Below are positions 53,706 to 62,455 of a DNA stretch of 64,000 nucleotides, piece by piece. The stretch comes from Streptomyces sp. NBC_01803 (GTDB taxonomy: Bacteria > Actinomycetota > Actinomycetes > Streptomycetales > Streptomycetaceae). Location of the stretch: the NCBI RefSeq assembly GCF_035917415.1, contig NZ_CP109073.1, positions 4,882,501-4,946,500 on the forward strand. Reading direction: 5' to 3'. Each line of letters starts with the position of its first letter. Within the stretch, counting starts at the first letter, position 1. The position numbers and the translations under genes were made by a program. The notes beneath the pieces are model-generated. The model had not been told where the DNA came from. It saw only the letters and a program-made list of their open reading frames with translations, and did not search any database.

Positions 53706-55158
53706 TCCGAAGGGCTTTCTCACCACTCAGCGCGAGGGCGCCAGGAGCCGCCCCGTCGGCGAGCGGGTCAGGGACTGGAACGAGGTGTACGTTCCCGGCT
53801 CGCTGCTGCCGATCATCAGCAAGCAGGCCGGGCGCTGTATGGACTGCGGCATCCCGTTCTGTCACAACGGCTGTCCGCTGGGGAACCTGATCCCCGAGTG
53901 GAACGACTTCGCCTACCGGGGCGACTGGCAGGCGGCCAGCGAGCGGCTGCACGCCACGAACAACTTCCCGGAGTTCACCGGGCGGTTGTGCCCGGCGCCG
54001 TGCGAGTCGGCCTGTGTGCTGGGCATCAACCAGCCCGCGGTGACCATCAAGAACGTCGAGGTCACGATCATCGACAAGGCGTGGGAGGCCGGTTCGGTCA
54101 CCCCGCAGCCGCCGGAGCGCCTGTCCGGCAAGACGGTGGCCGTCATCGGCTCGGGTCCGGCCGGGCTGGCCGCCGCCCAGCAGCTCACCCGGGCCGGTCA
54201 CACGGTCGCGGTGTACGAGCGGGCCGACCGGATCGGCGGGCTGCTGCGGTACGGCATCCCTGAGTTCAAGATGGAGAAGCGGCACGTCAACCGCCGCATC
54301 GAGCAGATGCGCGCGGAGGGCACCAAGTTCCGCACCGGCGTGGAGGTCGGCCGGGACACCGACGCGGCGAAGCTGCGCAAGCGGTACGACGCGGTGGTGA
54401 TCGCCGCCGGTGCCACCACCGCGCGCGACCTGCCCGTGCCCGGCCGTGAACTGACCGGCGTCTACCAGGCGATGGAGTTCCTGCCGCTGGCCAACAAGGT
54501 GCAGGAGGGCGACTTCATCACCTCGCCCGTCTCCGCCGAGGGCAAGCACGTGGTCGTCATCGGCGGCGGCGACACCGGCGCCGACTGCGTGGGCACCGCG
54601 CACCGGCAGGGCGCGGCCTCGGTCACGCAGCTGGAGATCATGCCCCGGCCCGGCGAGGACCGGCCGGGCCACCAGCCCTGGCCGATGTTCCCCATGACGT
54701 ACAAGGTCACCTCGGCCCACGAGGAGGGCGGCGAGCGGGTCTACTCCGTCTCCACCACCCACTTCGAGGGCGACGAGGACGGCAACGTGCAGTGGCTGCA
54801 CCTGGTCGAGGTCGAGTTCGTGGACGGCAAGCTGACCCAGAAGCCGGGCACCGAGCGGCGCGTCCCGGCCCAGCTGGTCACGCTGGCCATGGGCTTCACC
54901 GGCACCGACCGCGAGAACGGCCTGGTCGAGCAGTTCGGCCTGGCGCTGGACGAGCGCGGCAACATCGCGCGCGACGCCGAGTACGCCACCAACGTGGACG
55001 GCGTCTTCGTGGCCGGCGACGCGGGGCGTGGCCAGTCGCTCATCGTCTGGGCCATCGCGGAGGGCCGCGCGGCGGCGCGCGGCGTGGACCGTTACCTGAC
55101 CGGTCAGAGCACCCTGCCGTACCCGGTCCGGCCGACCGACCGCGCGCTCGCGGTCTGA
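53698..55158 (+). CDS. gltD: Glutamate synthase small subunit
   Basis: 486 residues from ATG 53698. An N-terminal iron-sulfur domain has [20 protein letters not shown] and [13 protein letters not shown]; the FAD motif is [17 protein letters not shown] and the NADPH motif [33 protein letters not shown] is the usual C-terminal motif. It passes electrons from NADPH through FAD and two 4Fe-4S clusters to GltB. A terminator-like hairpin lies 30 bases after its stop. Confidence 0.98.
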
Positions 55159-55188
55159 TCCGGGCCCTCGCCGCCCGGTTCCACCAGA

Positions 55189-55210
55189 CCGTCCGCACAG
55201 CGTCGTGCGG
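55189..55210 (+). terminator. Terminator hairpin after gltBD
   Basis: GTCCGCAC and GTGCGGAC form a perfect 8-bp stem around a 6-base loop, 30 bases after the gltD stop. Confidence 0.65.
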
Positions 55211-55415
55211 ACACCCGTGAACGCGGCGCCCGTCCCCATCTCCGACCGGGGGCAGGCGTCGCGTTCGCGTTCGCACCCGCTCTGTGCCGCCAATGGTCCA
55301 GCCCACAAACGGTGCCGTTCCGTGATGTGACGATCTGGTCCGTGCGAAGTCCGCGCTGTCACAATCGACGCTCAGCCGGCTCGATCATCTGCGGACCTCA
55401 CAGACGGGACTGGTC

Positions 55416-56723
55416 ATGCGGCAATCCCCCACCTCCAGGAGACGGTTCCCCCACGCGCGGACGCGGCGGCTGATCGCTGGCGCGGCCGTGCTCTCCCTCG
55501 GCGCGCTGACGGCTTGTGGCGACGACGGGGACAGCGGCGACAGCGCCAGCCTCGAAGTCTGGATCATGGAGGGCACCAACCCCGACGCCGGGCCGTACAT
55601 CGAGGAGTTGGAGGCGGCGTTCACCGAGCGGACGGGTGCCCGTCTCGACGTGCAGTTCATCCAGTGGGCCGACGCCCACGACCGGTTCACCACCGCCATC
55701 GCCGGCGGCGAGCTGCCGGACGTCGCGGAGATCGGCACCACCTGGGCACCGGAGTTCGGCGCGGCGGGCGCGCTGACCGACCTCGCGGCGAACATCGAGG
55801 CCGACGGCCTCGGCGACGACCTGGTGCCGGGCCTGTACGAGGCGGGCACGGTCGACGGGGCGGTCTACGGCATGCCGTGGTACGCCGGGGTTCGTTCCCT
55901 GATGTACCGCGCGGATGTCTTCGCCGAGCACAACCTCCAACCGCCCACCATTTGGGACGAGTTACGCGAGGTGGGGCTGCGGCTGAGGGAGCTGGAGCCG
56001 GACATGATCCCGTTCCCGGTCATCGGCGGCAGTGAGTACGGCGTGGACCCGTTCGTCTGGGGCGCCGGCGGCGAGCTGGCCGAGCGGACCGGGGACGGCG
56101 AGTGGCGCTCGACGATCAATTCGCCGGAGGCCGTCGAGGGCATCGAGTTCTACACCTCGCTCGCCACCGAGGACGACCTGTCGGTCGCCGCGGCCGAAAC
56201 ATGGCTGGAAACTGACCAGTTGGAAAGCTTTCAGAACGGTGACGCCGCGATGGTCATCAACGGCAACTGGACGGTGAACACCCTGCTCGCCGACGACCCG
56301 GCCTGGGCCGACCGGGTGGGCATCGTGCCGATCCCCGGCCGGGAGAGCGGCTACAGCCCCTCGTTCGTCGGCGGCTCCCTGCTCGGCGAGTTCAACAGTG
56401 ACGAGCCCGAACTCGCCTGGGAGCTCATCACGATGATGAGCACCGGCGAGTTCGGCGCCGCGTGGGCCGACCAGTCCGGGTACTTCCCCGGGCAGCAGTC
56501 GCTGCTGGAACAGGTCCTGGCGGAGGACGACCCGCTGGTCGCGCCCTTCGCGGAGCAGATGCTGGAGGCCGGCGCCAGCCTTCCGGTGACCGAGCTGTAC
56601 GGCGAGGTGCAGGGGGAGCAGATCGTGCAGCGGATGCTCCAGTCCATCCTCTCCGGCGACCAGTCCGTGCGGGAGGCGGCCGACGAGGCCGCGGCGGCCA
56701 TGGACGAGACCTTTGGCGGCTGA
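55416..56723 (+). CDS. Sugar ABC transporter substrate-binding lipoprotein
   Basis: 435 residues from ATG 55416. A basic signal peptide with Arg residues ends in lipobox LSLGALTAC, so Lgt will lipidate Cys 34 and the protein is anchored outside. The mature part is a cluster B (carbohydrate) binding protein: LEVWIMEGTNPDAGPYIEEL, LPDVAEIGTTWAPEF and GDAAMVINGNWTVN. First gene of an ABC operon with two permeases. It has an in-frame TTA codon at 55962 (Leu 183), which in Streptomyces needs the bldA tRNA. The sugar is unknown. Confidence 0.92.
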   Translation: MRQSPTSRRRFPHARTRRLIAGAAVLSLGALTACGDDGDSGDSASLEVWIMEGTNPDAGPYIEELEAAFTERTGARLDVQFIQWADAHDRFTTAIAGGELPDVAEIGTTWAPEFGAAGALTDLAANIEADGLGDDLVPGLYEAGTVDGAVYGMPWYAGVRSLMYRADVFAEHNLQPPTIWDELREVGLRLRELEPDMIPFPVIGGSEYGVDPFVWGAGGELAERTGDGEWRSTINSPEAVEGIEFYTSLATEDDLSVAAAETWLETDQLESFQNGDAAMVINGNWTVNTLLADDPAWADRVGIVPIPGRESGYSPSFVGGSLLGEFNSDEPELAWELITMMSTGEFGAAWADQSGYFPGQQSLLEQVLAEDDPLVAPFAEQMLEAGASLPVTELYGEVQGEQIVQRMLQSILSGDQSVREAADEAAAAMDETFGG

Positions 56724-56730
56724 CACCGCG

Positions 56731-57657
56731 GTGACGAAGGCCCGTGCCGCCCGCCGCGCGGCATGGGCCGGGGCCCTGCGCCCCTGGCTCCTGCTGGCCC
56801 CCGCCCTGGCCGTGCTGGCGGTGCTGCTGCTCTGGCCGCTGGCGCGGGTGGTGATGCTGTCCTTCCAGGACTACGGGCTGCGGGAGATGAACACCGGCGA
56901 GACCCATTACACAGGTCTCGACAACTACCGGGAGATTCTGGGCGACTCCTTCCTGTGGACGAAGGTCCTGCCCAACACCGTCCTGTTCGCCGGCGCCTGC
57001 GTCGTTCTCACCCTCGTCGTGGGCACGTTGGTCGCCCTGCTGCTGCAACGCCTGGGCCGCACCTGGCGGATCATCTGCTCCAGCGTGATCATGATGGCCT
57101 GGGCCATGCCCGCCGTGACCGGCACCTACGTGTGGATCTGGATCTTCGACCCGCTCGACGGCGTGGTCTCCGGCGGCCTCGACGGCGCGGGCCTGATCGA
57201 GCCGCGCGAGACCAACTGGTTCACCGACCGCTGGTCGTTCTACGCCATCGCGACGCTGAACGTGGTCCACCACGGCTTCCCGTTCGTCGCCATCACCGTC
57301 TACGCGGCGCTGCTCACCATCCCCAGGGAGCTGCCGGAGGCCGCCCTGATGGACGGCGCCGACGCCTGGCAGCGGTTCTGGCGGATCACGGCGCCGATGA
57401 TCAGGCCGGTCTTCCTGGTGGTCACGATCCTCTCGACCATCTGGGACTTCAAGGTCTTCGCGCAGGTCTACCTGATGCCCGGCGGCGCCGGCTCCAACCC
57501 GGACGTCCTCAACCTCGGCGTCTGGTCGTACGTCCAGTCCTTCAGCCGGAACGAGTACGGCATGGGCTCGGCCATCGCCGTCCTGCTCACCCTCCTGCTG
57601 CTCGCCATCACGGTCGTCTACGTCAAGGTGCTGTCGAGGGAGGGGGAGGAGCTGTGA
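56731..57657 (+). CDS. Sugar ABC transporter permease (MalF-like)
   Basis: 308 residues from GTG 56731 (MTKARAARRAAWAGALRPWL). A TTG at 56713 that overlaps the previous stop is possible and would add 6 residues. Six membrane helices, with the EAA loop ELPEAALMDGADAWQRFWRI contacting the ATPase. Helix 1 region LLLAPALAVLAVLLLWPLAR and FQDYG are typical of MalF-type permeases. Acts with the second permease and the binding protein. No ATP-binding gene is present; Streptomyces sugar systems commonly share MsiK. Confidence 0.9.
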   Translation: MTKARAARRAAWAGALRPWLLLAPALAVLAVLLLWPLARVVMLSFQDYGLREMNTGETHYTGLDNYREILGDSFLWTKVLPNTVLFAGACVVLTLVVGTLVALLLQRLGRTWRIICSSVIMMAWAMPAVTGTYVWIWIFDPLDGVVSGGLDGAGLIEPRETNWFTDRWSFYAIATLNVVHHGFPFVAITVYAALLTIPRELPEAALMDGADAWQRFWRITAPMIRPVFLVVTILSTIWDFKVFAQVYLMPGGAGSNPDVLNLGVWSYVQSFSRNEYGMGSAIAVLLTLLLLAITVVYVKVLSREGEEL

Positions 57658-58478
57658 ACCGCACTTCCACGGCGGGGCGGATCGGGCTGGGGATCGCCGT
57701 GGCGGCCCTGCTGGCGTTCACGCTCTTCCCCATCTACTGGATGGTGACCTCCGCCTTCGATCCGGAGGCCGATCACCGGGGTTCGGAGGTGCTGCCCTCC
57801 GGGTTCACGCTCGACCACTTCCGGTACGTCCTGGACACCGGGGAGTTCAGCCGCTATCTCGCCAACTCGGCGCTGGTCGGCGTCGGTACGGTCCTGCTGT
57901 CGGGGCTGCTGGCGCTGTTCGCGGCGACGGCCGTGGCCCGTTTCCGGTTCCGGCTGCGCACGCAGATGCTGGTGATGATCCTGGTCGTGCAGATGGTGCC
58001 GCTGGAGGCGCTGGTCATCCCGCTCTTCCTCCAGATGCGGAACCTGGAGCTGCTCAACAGCCTGCTCGGCCTGACCATCGTCTACCTGGCCTTCTCGCTC
58101 CCCTTCGCGATCTGGACGCTGCGTGGCTTCGTCGCGGCCGTGCCCAGGGAGATCGAGGAGGCCGCCTATCTCGACGGCTGCGGCTGGTGGCGGATGTTCC
58201 GCGTGATCCTGCTGCCGCTGGTGGCTCCCGGCCTGGTCGCCACCAGCATCTTCGCGTTCATCGTGGCCTGGAACGAGTTCGTCTTCGCCTTCGTCTTCAT
58301 GCAGGACGACAGCACGTACACGGCGGCGGTGGGCCTGCACCGCTTCTTCGGCGAGTACAGCACGGACTGGGGCGCGGTGATGGCCGGCTCGACGCTGATC
58401 ACGCTGCCGGTCCTGGTCTTCTTCATCCTGGTCCAGCGCCGCCTGGCGGGCGGCCTGGCGGCGGGCGCGATCCGCTGA
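57654..58478 (+). CDS. Sugar ABC transporter permease (MalG-like)
   Basis: 274 residues from GTG 57654, overlapping the previous stop, with AGGGGGAGGA upstream. Six helices, the opening FTLFPIYWMVTSAF typical of MalG-type proteins, and the EAA loop EIEEAAYLDGCGWWRMFRVI. Last gene of the transporter operon; a bulged hairpin follows 11 bases later. No glycosidase or regulator lies nearby to tell the sugar. Confidence 0.92.
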   Translation: MNRTSTAGRIGLGIAVAALLAFTLFPIYWMVTSAFDPEADHRGSEVLPSGFTLDHFRYVLDTGEFSRYLANSALVGVGTVLLSGLLALFAATAVARFRFRLRTQMLVMILVVQMVPLEALVIPLFLQMRNLELLNSLLGLTIVYLAFSLPFAIWTLRGFVAAVPREIEEAAYLDGCGWWRMFRVILLPLVAPGLVATSIFAFIVAWNEFVFAFVFMQDDSTYTAAVGLHRFFGEYSTDWGAVMAGSTLITLPVLVFFILVQRRLAGGLAAGAIR

Positions 58479-58489
58479 CACGTCGGCCC

Positions 58490-58517
58490 CGGATCCGCAC
58501 AGATGCTTTGCGATCCG
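58490..58517 (+). terminator. Probable terminator of the sugar ABC operon
   Basis: Nine base pairs (CGGAT/ATCCG then CGCA/TGCG) with one bulged C and a 9-base loop, just after the last permease stop. Confidence 0.5.
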
Positions 58518-58569
58518 AAAGTGCGACGTTCACACCCGTCTGCGACGGTCGTTCCACGATCATCGGTGG

Positions 58570-58737
58570 GTGCCGTTCGGCGGCATGGGAAGAGGCGGCG
58601 CGACGGGACTCGTCGCGCGCACCGTCTACTCCGGCGTCCCGCCGCGCGCGGAGTACGGGATCAGCGACCTGGGCCCCGGCCTGTCCCCGGTCTTCGCCTC
58701 GCTCGTGGCGCGGTCCCGGCCCCCCTCCACCAGGTGA
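58570..58737 (+). pseudogene. C-terminal fragment of an HxlR-family regulator
   Basis: A 55-codon frame includes GLVARTVYSGVPPRAEYGIS followed by DLGPGLSPVFASLVAR. This is the wing and last helix of HxlR regulators, whose usual form is GLV-R-VY-VPPRVEY-LT-LG-SL-P. The helix-turn-helix and the first two thirds of the protein are missing, and I see no remnant of them between the ABC terminator and here. The fragment is convergent with the VOC gene. Confidence 0.68.
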
Positions 58738-58773
58738 CGGCGGCTCGCCACGGCTACGACGGGGTGTGGCCCC

Positions 58774-59151
58774 TCACATCTGCCCGTAGCACAGGCAGAA
58801 CGGATGCCCCGCCGGATCCGAGAAGACCAGGAAGCCGCTGGCCTCGCCCCCGCTGTCGTGCAGGAACGTCGCGCCCAGCGCGATCACCCGCTCCCGCGCC
58901 CGTTCCACGTCGGCCCGCTCCGGCACGTCGAAGTCGAGGTGGAACTGCTGCGGGTGCTCCGGGTCCGGCCAGCGCGGGGGCTTGTGGTCCGGGGCCCGTT
59001 GGAAGGCGAGCCGGAAGCCCTGGGGCGAGGTGAGGGTCACCCACGTCGGGTCGCCCTCGTCCAACTCCCCTCCCAGGATCTCCCGGTAGAAGTGGCCGAG
59101 TGTGGCCGGATCCGGACAGTCCACCACCGTGCACTGGAGCGTAGCGATCAT
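58774..59151 (-). CDS. VOC-family (glyoxalase/bleomycin-resistance-like) protein
   Basis: 125 residues from ATG (complement of 59149-59151). A paired beta-alpha-beta-beta-beta fold: TLQCTVVDCPDPATLGHFYR, FRLAFQRAPDHKPPRWPDPE, FHLDFDVPER with a probable metal His, and FSDPAGHPFCLCYG at the end. Matches the glyoxalase-like domain common in Streptomyces, of unknown substrate. Divergent from the chorismate mutase gene, 23 bases apart. HxlR regulators and VOC proteins are sometimes paired, so the adjacent fragment may once have regulated it. Confidence 0.87.
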   Translation of the reverse strand: MIATLQCTVVDCPDPATLGHFYREILGGELDEGDPTWVTLTSPQGFRLAFQRAPDHKPPRWPDPEHPQQFHLDFDVPERADVERARERVIALGATFLHDSGGEASGFLVFSDPAGHPFCLCYGQM

Positions 59152-59160
59152 TCCCGCAGC

Positions 59161-59176
59161 ATAAGGTGACCCTTAT
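59161..59176 (+). promoter_or_regulatory. Hairpin over the chorismate mutase ribosome binding site and start
   Basis: ATAAGG-TGAC-CCTTAT: the left arm contains the AAGG Shine-Dalgarno and the right arm the first two bases of the ATG start. Short (6 bp) and A+T-rich, so its stability is modest. Confidence 0.4.
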
Positions 59177-59498
59177 GACCCGCATCGACGACCTTGACGA
59201 CGGCGTGCGCGCGGAGCTGGCGCAGCTCAGGGAGAGCATCGACAACATCGACGCCGCCGTTGTCCACATGCTCGCCGAACGCTTCAAGTGCACCCAGCGC
59301 GTGGGCCGTCTGAAGGCGGAGCACGACCTCCCGGCCGCCGACCCCGCCCGCGAGGCCCGGCAGATCACACGGCTGCGGCAGCTCGCGGAGAGCGCGAGGC
59401 TCGACCCCGCCTTCGCGGAGAAGCTGCTCAATTTCATCATCGCCGAGGTGATCCGCCACCACGAGACGCTGGCGGGCCGCACGGGCGCGAAGGGCTGA
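59175..59498 (+). CDS. Chorismate mutase, AroQ type
   Basis: 107 residues from ATG 59175, with AAGG 8 bases upstream; a GTG at 59166 overlaps that site and is less likely. All-helical AroQ fold: LAQLRESIDNIDAAVVHMLAE with the active-site Arg, RFKCTQRVGRLKAEHDLPAAD with the Arg and Lys, REARQITRLRQLAE and FAEKLLNFIIAEVIRHHE. No signal peptide, so cytoplasmic. It draws chorismate to prephenate for Phe and Tyr, competing with TrpE encoded at 30 kb. AroQ-gamma and the small actinobacterial type that needs DAHP synthase for activity are both possible. Confidence 0.92.
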   Translation: MTRIDDLDDGVRAELAQLRESIDNIDAAVVHMLAERFKCTQRVGRLKAEHDLPAADPAREARQITRLRQLAESARLDPAFAEKLLNFIIAEVIRHHETLAGRTGAKG

Positions 59499-59548
59499 CG
59501 GCGGCGCGGCGCACAACTCGCGTGCGCACCGCCGGGCACTGCGGCACC

Positions 59549-62110
59549 ATGGCCCCCATGCCCCCTCTGACACGCCACGAAGCGGAAGCCCGCGCCCGTC
59601 TCCTCGACGTCCAGGGCTATGCGATCGACCTCGACTTCACGCGCGGCGACGAGACGTTCGCATCGACCACCGTCATCCGCTTCACCGCGCGTCAGGGCGG
59701 CGACACCTTCGTCGAGACGCGGCCCGTCACGCTGCGCGGCGTCACGCTCGACGGCCGCGACCTCGACCCGTCGGCGCTCGCCGACGGTCGGCTCCCGCTG
59801 ACCGGGCTGGCCCCGGGCGAGCACGAGCTGCGCGTCAGCGCCGACATGCCGTACTCCCGCACCGGCGAGGGCGTGCACCGCTTCACCGACCCGGCCGACG
59901 GGCTCACCTATCTGTACTCCATGTGCTGCCTGTCCGAGGCGCCGCAGGTCTTCGCCGCCTTCGATCAGCCCGACCTCAAGGCGGTCTTCGACGTCACGGT
60001 GACCGCGCCCGCCGAGTGGACCGTGCTCGCCAACGGCGTCGCGACACCCGTCCCCGGCGAGCCGGGCCGCTGGCGCTGCGCGACGACCCCACCGATCAGC
60101 ACGTACCTGATGGCCGTCGCCGCCGGCCCCTACCATTCGGTGACCACCGAGCACGCGGGCCTCCCGTTCGGCATCCATGTCCGGCGCTCGCTGGCCGAGT
60201 ACCTCGACAAGGACGCCGAGGAGATCTTCGACATCACCCGCCGCTGCTTCGACCGTTACCACGAGATCTTCGACGAGCCCTATCCGTTCGACTCCTACGA
60301 CCAGGCGTTCGTCCCCGAGTTCAACGCGGGCGCCATGGAGAATCCCGGGCTGGTCACCTTCCGCGACGACTTCGTCTACCGCTCCGCCGTCACCGACACC
60401 GAGCGCGAGACACGCGGCGTCGTCATCGCGCACGAGATGGCCCACATGTGGTTCGGGGACCTGGTCACCCTCCGCTGGTGGGACGACATCTGGCTCAACG
60501 AGTCCTTCGCCGAGTACATGGGCTACCAGGTCCTCACCGAGGCGACCGGTCACCGGCCGTGGACCGAGTTCGCCCTCAGCCGCAAGGCGTGGGGCTACGA
60601 GGCCGACCAGCGCCCCTCCACCCACCCCGTCGCGCCCGCCGCCGACGCCGTGCCCGACACCGCGTCCGCCTGGCTCAACTTCGACGGCATCTCCTACGCC
60701 AAGGGCGCCTCCGCGCTCCGCCAACTCGTCACCTGGCTCGGCGAGGACGACTTCCTGGCCGGGATCAACGACCACTTCTCGCGCCACAGGTTCGGCAACG
60801 CCACCCTGGCCGACTTCATCGACTCCATGGCCCGCGCCTCCGGCCGCCCGGTCCCCGCGTGGGCCGACGCCTGGCTGCGCACCAGCGGGCCGGACACCCT
60901 CATCCCCGAGGTCTCCGTCACCGACGACGGCTGGCGGCTGCGCCTGGCCCACACCGGGGGCCGCCCGCACCGGCTGCTGCTCGGCGCCTACGAGACGACG
61001 GCCGGCGGCGCCTACGAGACGACGGCCGGCGGCGGCGACGGCGGCGACGGCGGCGGCGACCGGGCCATACCCCGCGAACGGCACGACATCGAGCTGTCCG
61101 GCACCGAGACCGTCACCGAGCACGACTTCCCCGGACCGCGCCCGGCCCTCCTCGTCCTCAACGACGGGGACCTCACGTACGCCAAGGTCCGCCTGGATCC
61201 CGCCTCCTGGGACGCCGCCCAGCGCACGCTGTCCACGCTCCCCGACGCCCTCACCCGCACCGTCGTGTGGAACGCGGCCCGCGACATGGTGCGCGACGGC
61301 GAGCTGGACCCCGCCGCCTTTCTGGACACGGCCGCCCGCCACCTCCCGGCCGAGCCGTCCACCGCCATCGCGCAGGGCGTCCTGACCTTCGCCCGGAGCC
61401 GGATCGCGGACCTCTTCCTCGCCCCCGAACGCCGCCCCGCCGCCCTCGCCACCCTGGCCGGCCTCGCGCACCGGCTGCTGGACCCCGACGTCACCGACCC
61501 GGCCCGCCGCCTGATCGCCGCCCGCGCCGCCGTCAGCTCCGCCACCTCGCCCGACGAGCCGCGCTCCTGGTGGGAGGCCGGAACGGTGCCCGGCGGTCCG
61601 GCCCTCGACCCCGAGCTGCGCTGGCACGTCCTGCACCGCCTCGCCGTCCTCGGCGCCACCACCGCCGAGGAAATCCAGGCCGAGGCCGAGCGCGATCCCA
61701 CCGCCACGGGCGAGGAGAGCGCCGCCCGGTGCCGGGCCGCCCTCCCCGACGCCGGGGCGAAGGAGGCGGCCTGGGAGGCCATGTTCGACCCGGCCGACCG
61801 CCTCTCCAACTACCTGTTCATCGCCACCGCCGAAGGCTTCTGGCACCCCGAGCAGCGCGAGGTGCTCGCGCCCTACGTCGAGCGGTACTTCCCGGCCGTC
61901 ACCGCCATGGCCGCCCGCCGGGGACACTCCCTGGCCGTGGCCGGCGGCCGGTGGGCGTTCCCAAGGGGCTTCACCGAGCCGGAGACGCTCCGGCTCGGTG
62001 AGGAGTGCCTGGCCGCCGAGGGCCCGGACGGCCCGACCCCGGCCCTGCGCCGCGCCCTGGCAGACCAACTGGACGACTTGCGGCGGGCGTTGAGCGTGCT
62101 CAGCCGGTGA
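59549..62110 (+). CDS. pepN: Aminopeptidase N (M1 metallopeptidase)
   Basis: 853 residues from ATG 59549; the ATG at 59558 is nearly as good. Substrate-binding FNAGAMENPGLVTF is followed by the zinc site HEMAHMWFGD (His 295, His 299) with the third ligand Glu in WLNESFAEYMGY. The C-terminal ~400 residues are the helical ERAP1-like domain. No signal peptide, so cytoplasmic. At residues ~480-510 there is a Gly/Asp-rich insert with two copies of AYETTAGG. It removes N-terminal residues from peptides. A long spacer separates it from pyk. Confidence 0.96.
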   Translation: MAPMPPLTRHEAEARARLLDVQGYAIDLDFTRGDETFASTTVIRFTARQGGDTFVETRPVTLRGVTLDGRDLDPSALADGRLPLTGLAPGEHELRVSADMPYSRTGEGVHRFTDPADGLTYLYSMCCLSEAPQVFAAFDQPDLKAVFDVTVTAPAEWTVLANGVATPVPGEPGRWRCATTPPISTYLMAVAAGPYHSVTTEHAGLPFGIHVRRSLAEYLDKDAEEIFDITRRCFDRYHEIFDEPYPFDSYDQAFVPEFNAGAMENPGLVTFRDDFVYRSAVTDTERETRGVVIAHEMAHMWFGDLVTLRWWDDIWLNESFAEYMGYQVLTEATGHRPWTEFALSRKAWGYEADQRPSTHPVAPAADAVPDTASAWLNFDGISYAKGASALRQLVTWLGEDDFLAGINDHFSRHRFGNATLADFIDSMARASGRPVPAWADAWLRTSGPDTLIPEVSVTDDGWRLRLAHTGGRPHRLLLGAYETTAGGAYETTAGGGDGGDGGGDRAIPRERHDIELSGTETVTEHDFPGPRPALLVLNDGDLTYAKVRLDPASWDAAQRTLSTLPDALTRTVVWNAARDMVRDGELDPAAFLDTAARHLPAEPSTAIAQGVLTFARSRIADLFLAPERRPAALATLAGLAHRLLDPDVTDPARRLIAARAAVSSATSPDEPRSWWEAGTVPGGPALDPELRWHVLHRLAVLGATTAEEIQAEAERDPTATGEESAARCRAALPDAGAKEAAWEAMFDPADRLSNYLFIATAEGFWHPEQREVLAPYVERYFPAVTAMAARRGHSLAVAGGRWAFPRGFTEPETLRLGEECLAAEGPDGPTPALRRALADQLDDLRRALSVLSR
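60986..61033 (+). repeat. 24-bp tandem duplication in pepN plus (GGCGAC) run
   Basis: Two 24-bp units (60986-61009, 61010-61033) encode AYETTAGG twice and are followed by a GGC/GAC-rich run to about 61060. The insert sits at the junction of the catalytic and C-terminal domains. Confidence 0.85.
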
Positions 62111-62455
62111 TGGCCAGATGCGTCCCGGGTCGGCGGGGCGTGTCGGCCTCGTCGAGCGGGGCGATGGCGAAGTCCGCGGAGGAGACGCGGGCGGCGGCGT
62201 CGCCCCGCTCGGCGGTCCGGTCCCGGCCGGTCCGGCCGCCCGCGCTGGGCCGCGGCATGTTCGAACCGCCGGCGGCGGTGGCGTTTCCCACGTCGGGAGC
62301 GGGGCACCTATCTCCCCTATAGGGACCCACCAAAAAAGCTCAAAAGAGCGGCGCCGCGCTCATTTTCGAGTTGTGGATGTCTCGTTAAAAGATGGCCTCC
62401 CGGTGGTTGCTTTCCGATATCTCTCTACTGACTGGTAACTCATAGAGTTGTCGGT
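62111..62455 (+). other. 345-bp region upstream of pyk
   Basis: The first 200 bases are G+C-rich with no gene I recognise (a minus-strand 77-codon frame at 62100-62333 is doubtful). The last 150 are unusually A+T-rich, with the palindrome CCCTATAGGG at 62315-62324, GCTC-AAAA-GAGC (62338-62349) and the pyk -10. Confidence 0.5.
62443..62448 (+). promoter_or_regulatory. pyk -10 element, leaderless type
   Basis: TAGAGT is followed by 7 bases and the pyk ATG; no ribosome binding site is present. Confidence 0.55.

Noticed and set aside
55409..55415. ACTGGTC before the sugar ABC operon as a DasR site
   Set aside because: Only half of the palindromic DasR box is present; the second half is absent.
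62100..62333. A 77-codon minus-strand frame between pepN and pyk
   Set aside because: It overlaps the end of pepN, has no convincing start signal and ordinary shadow composition. The segment SSADFAIAPLDEAD caught my eye but I could not place it.
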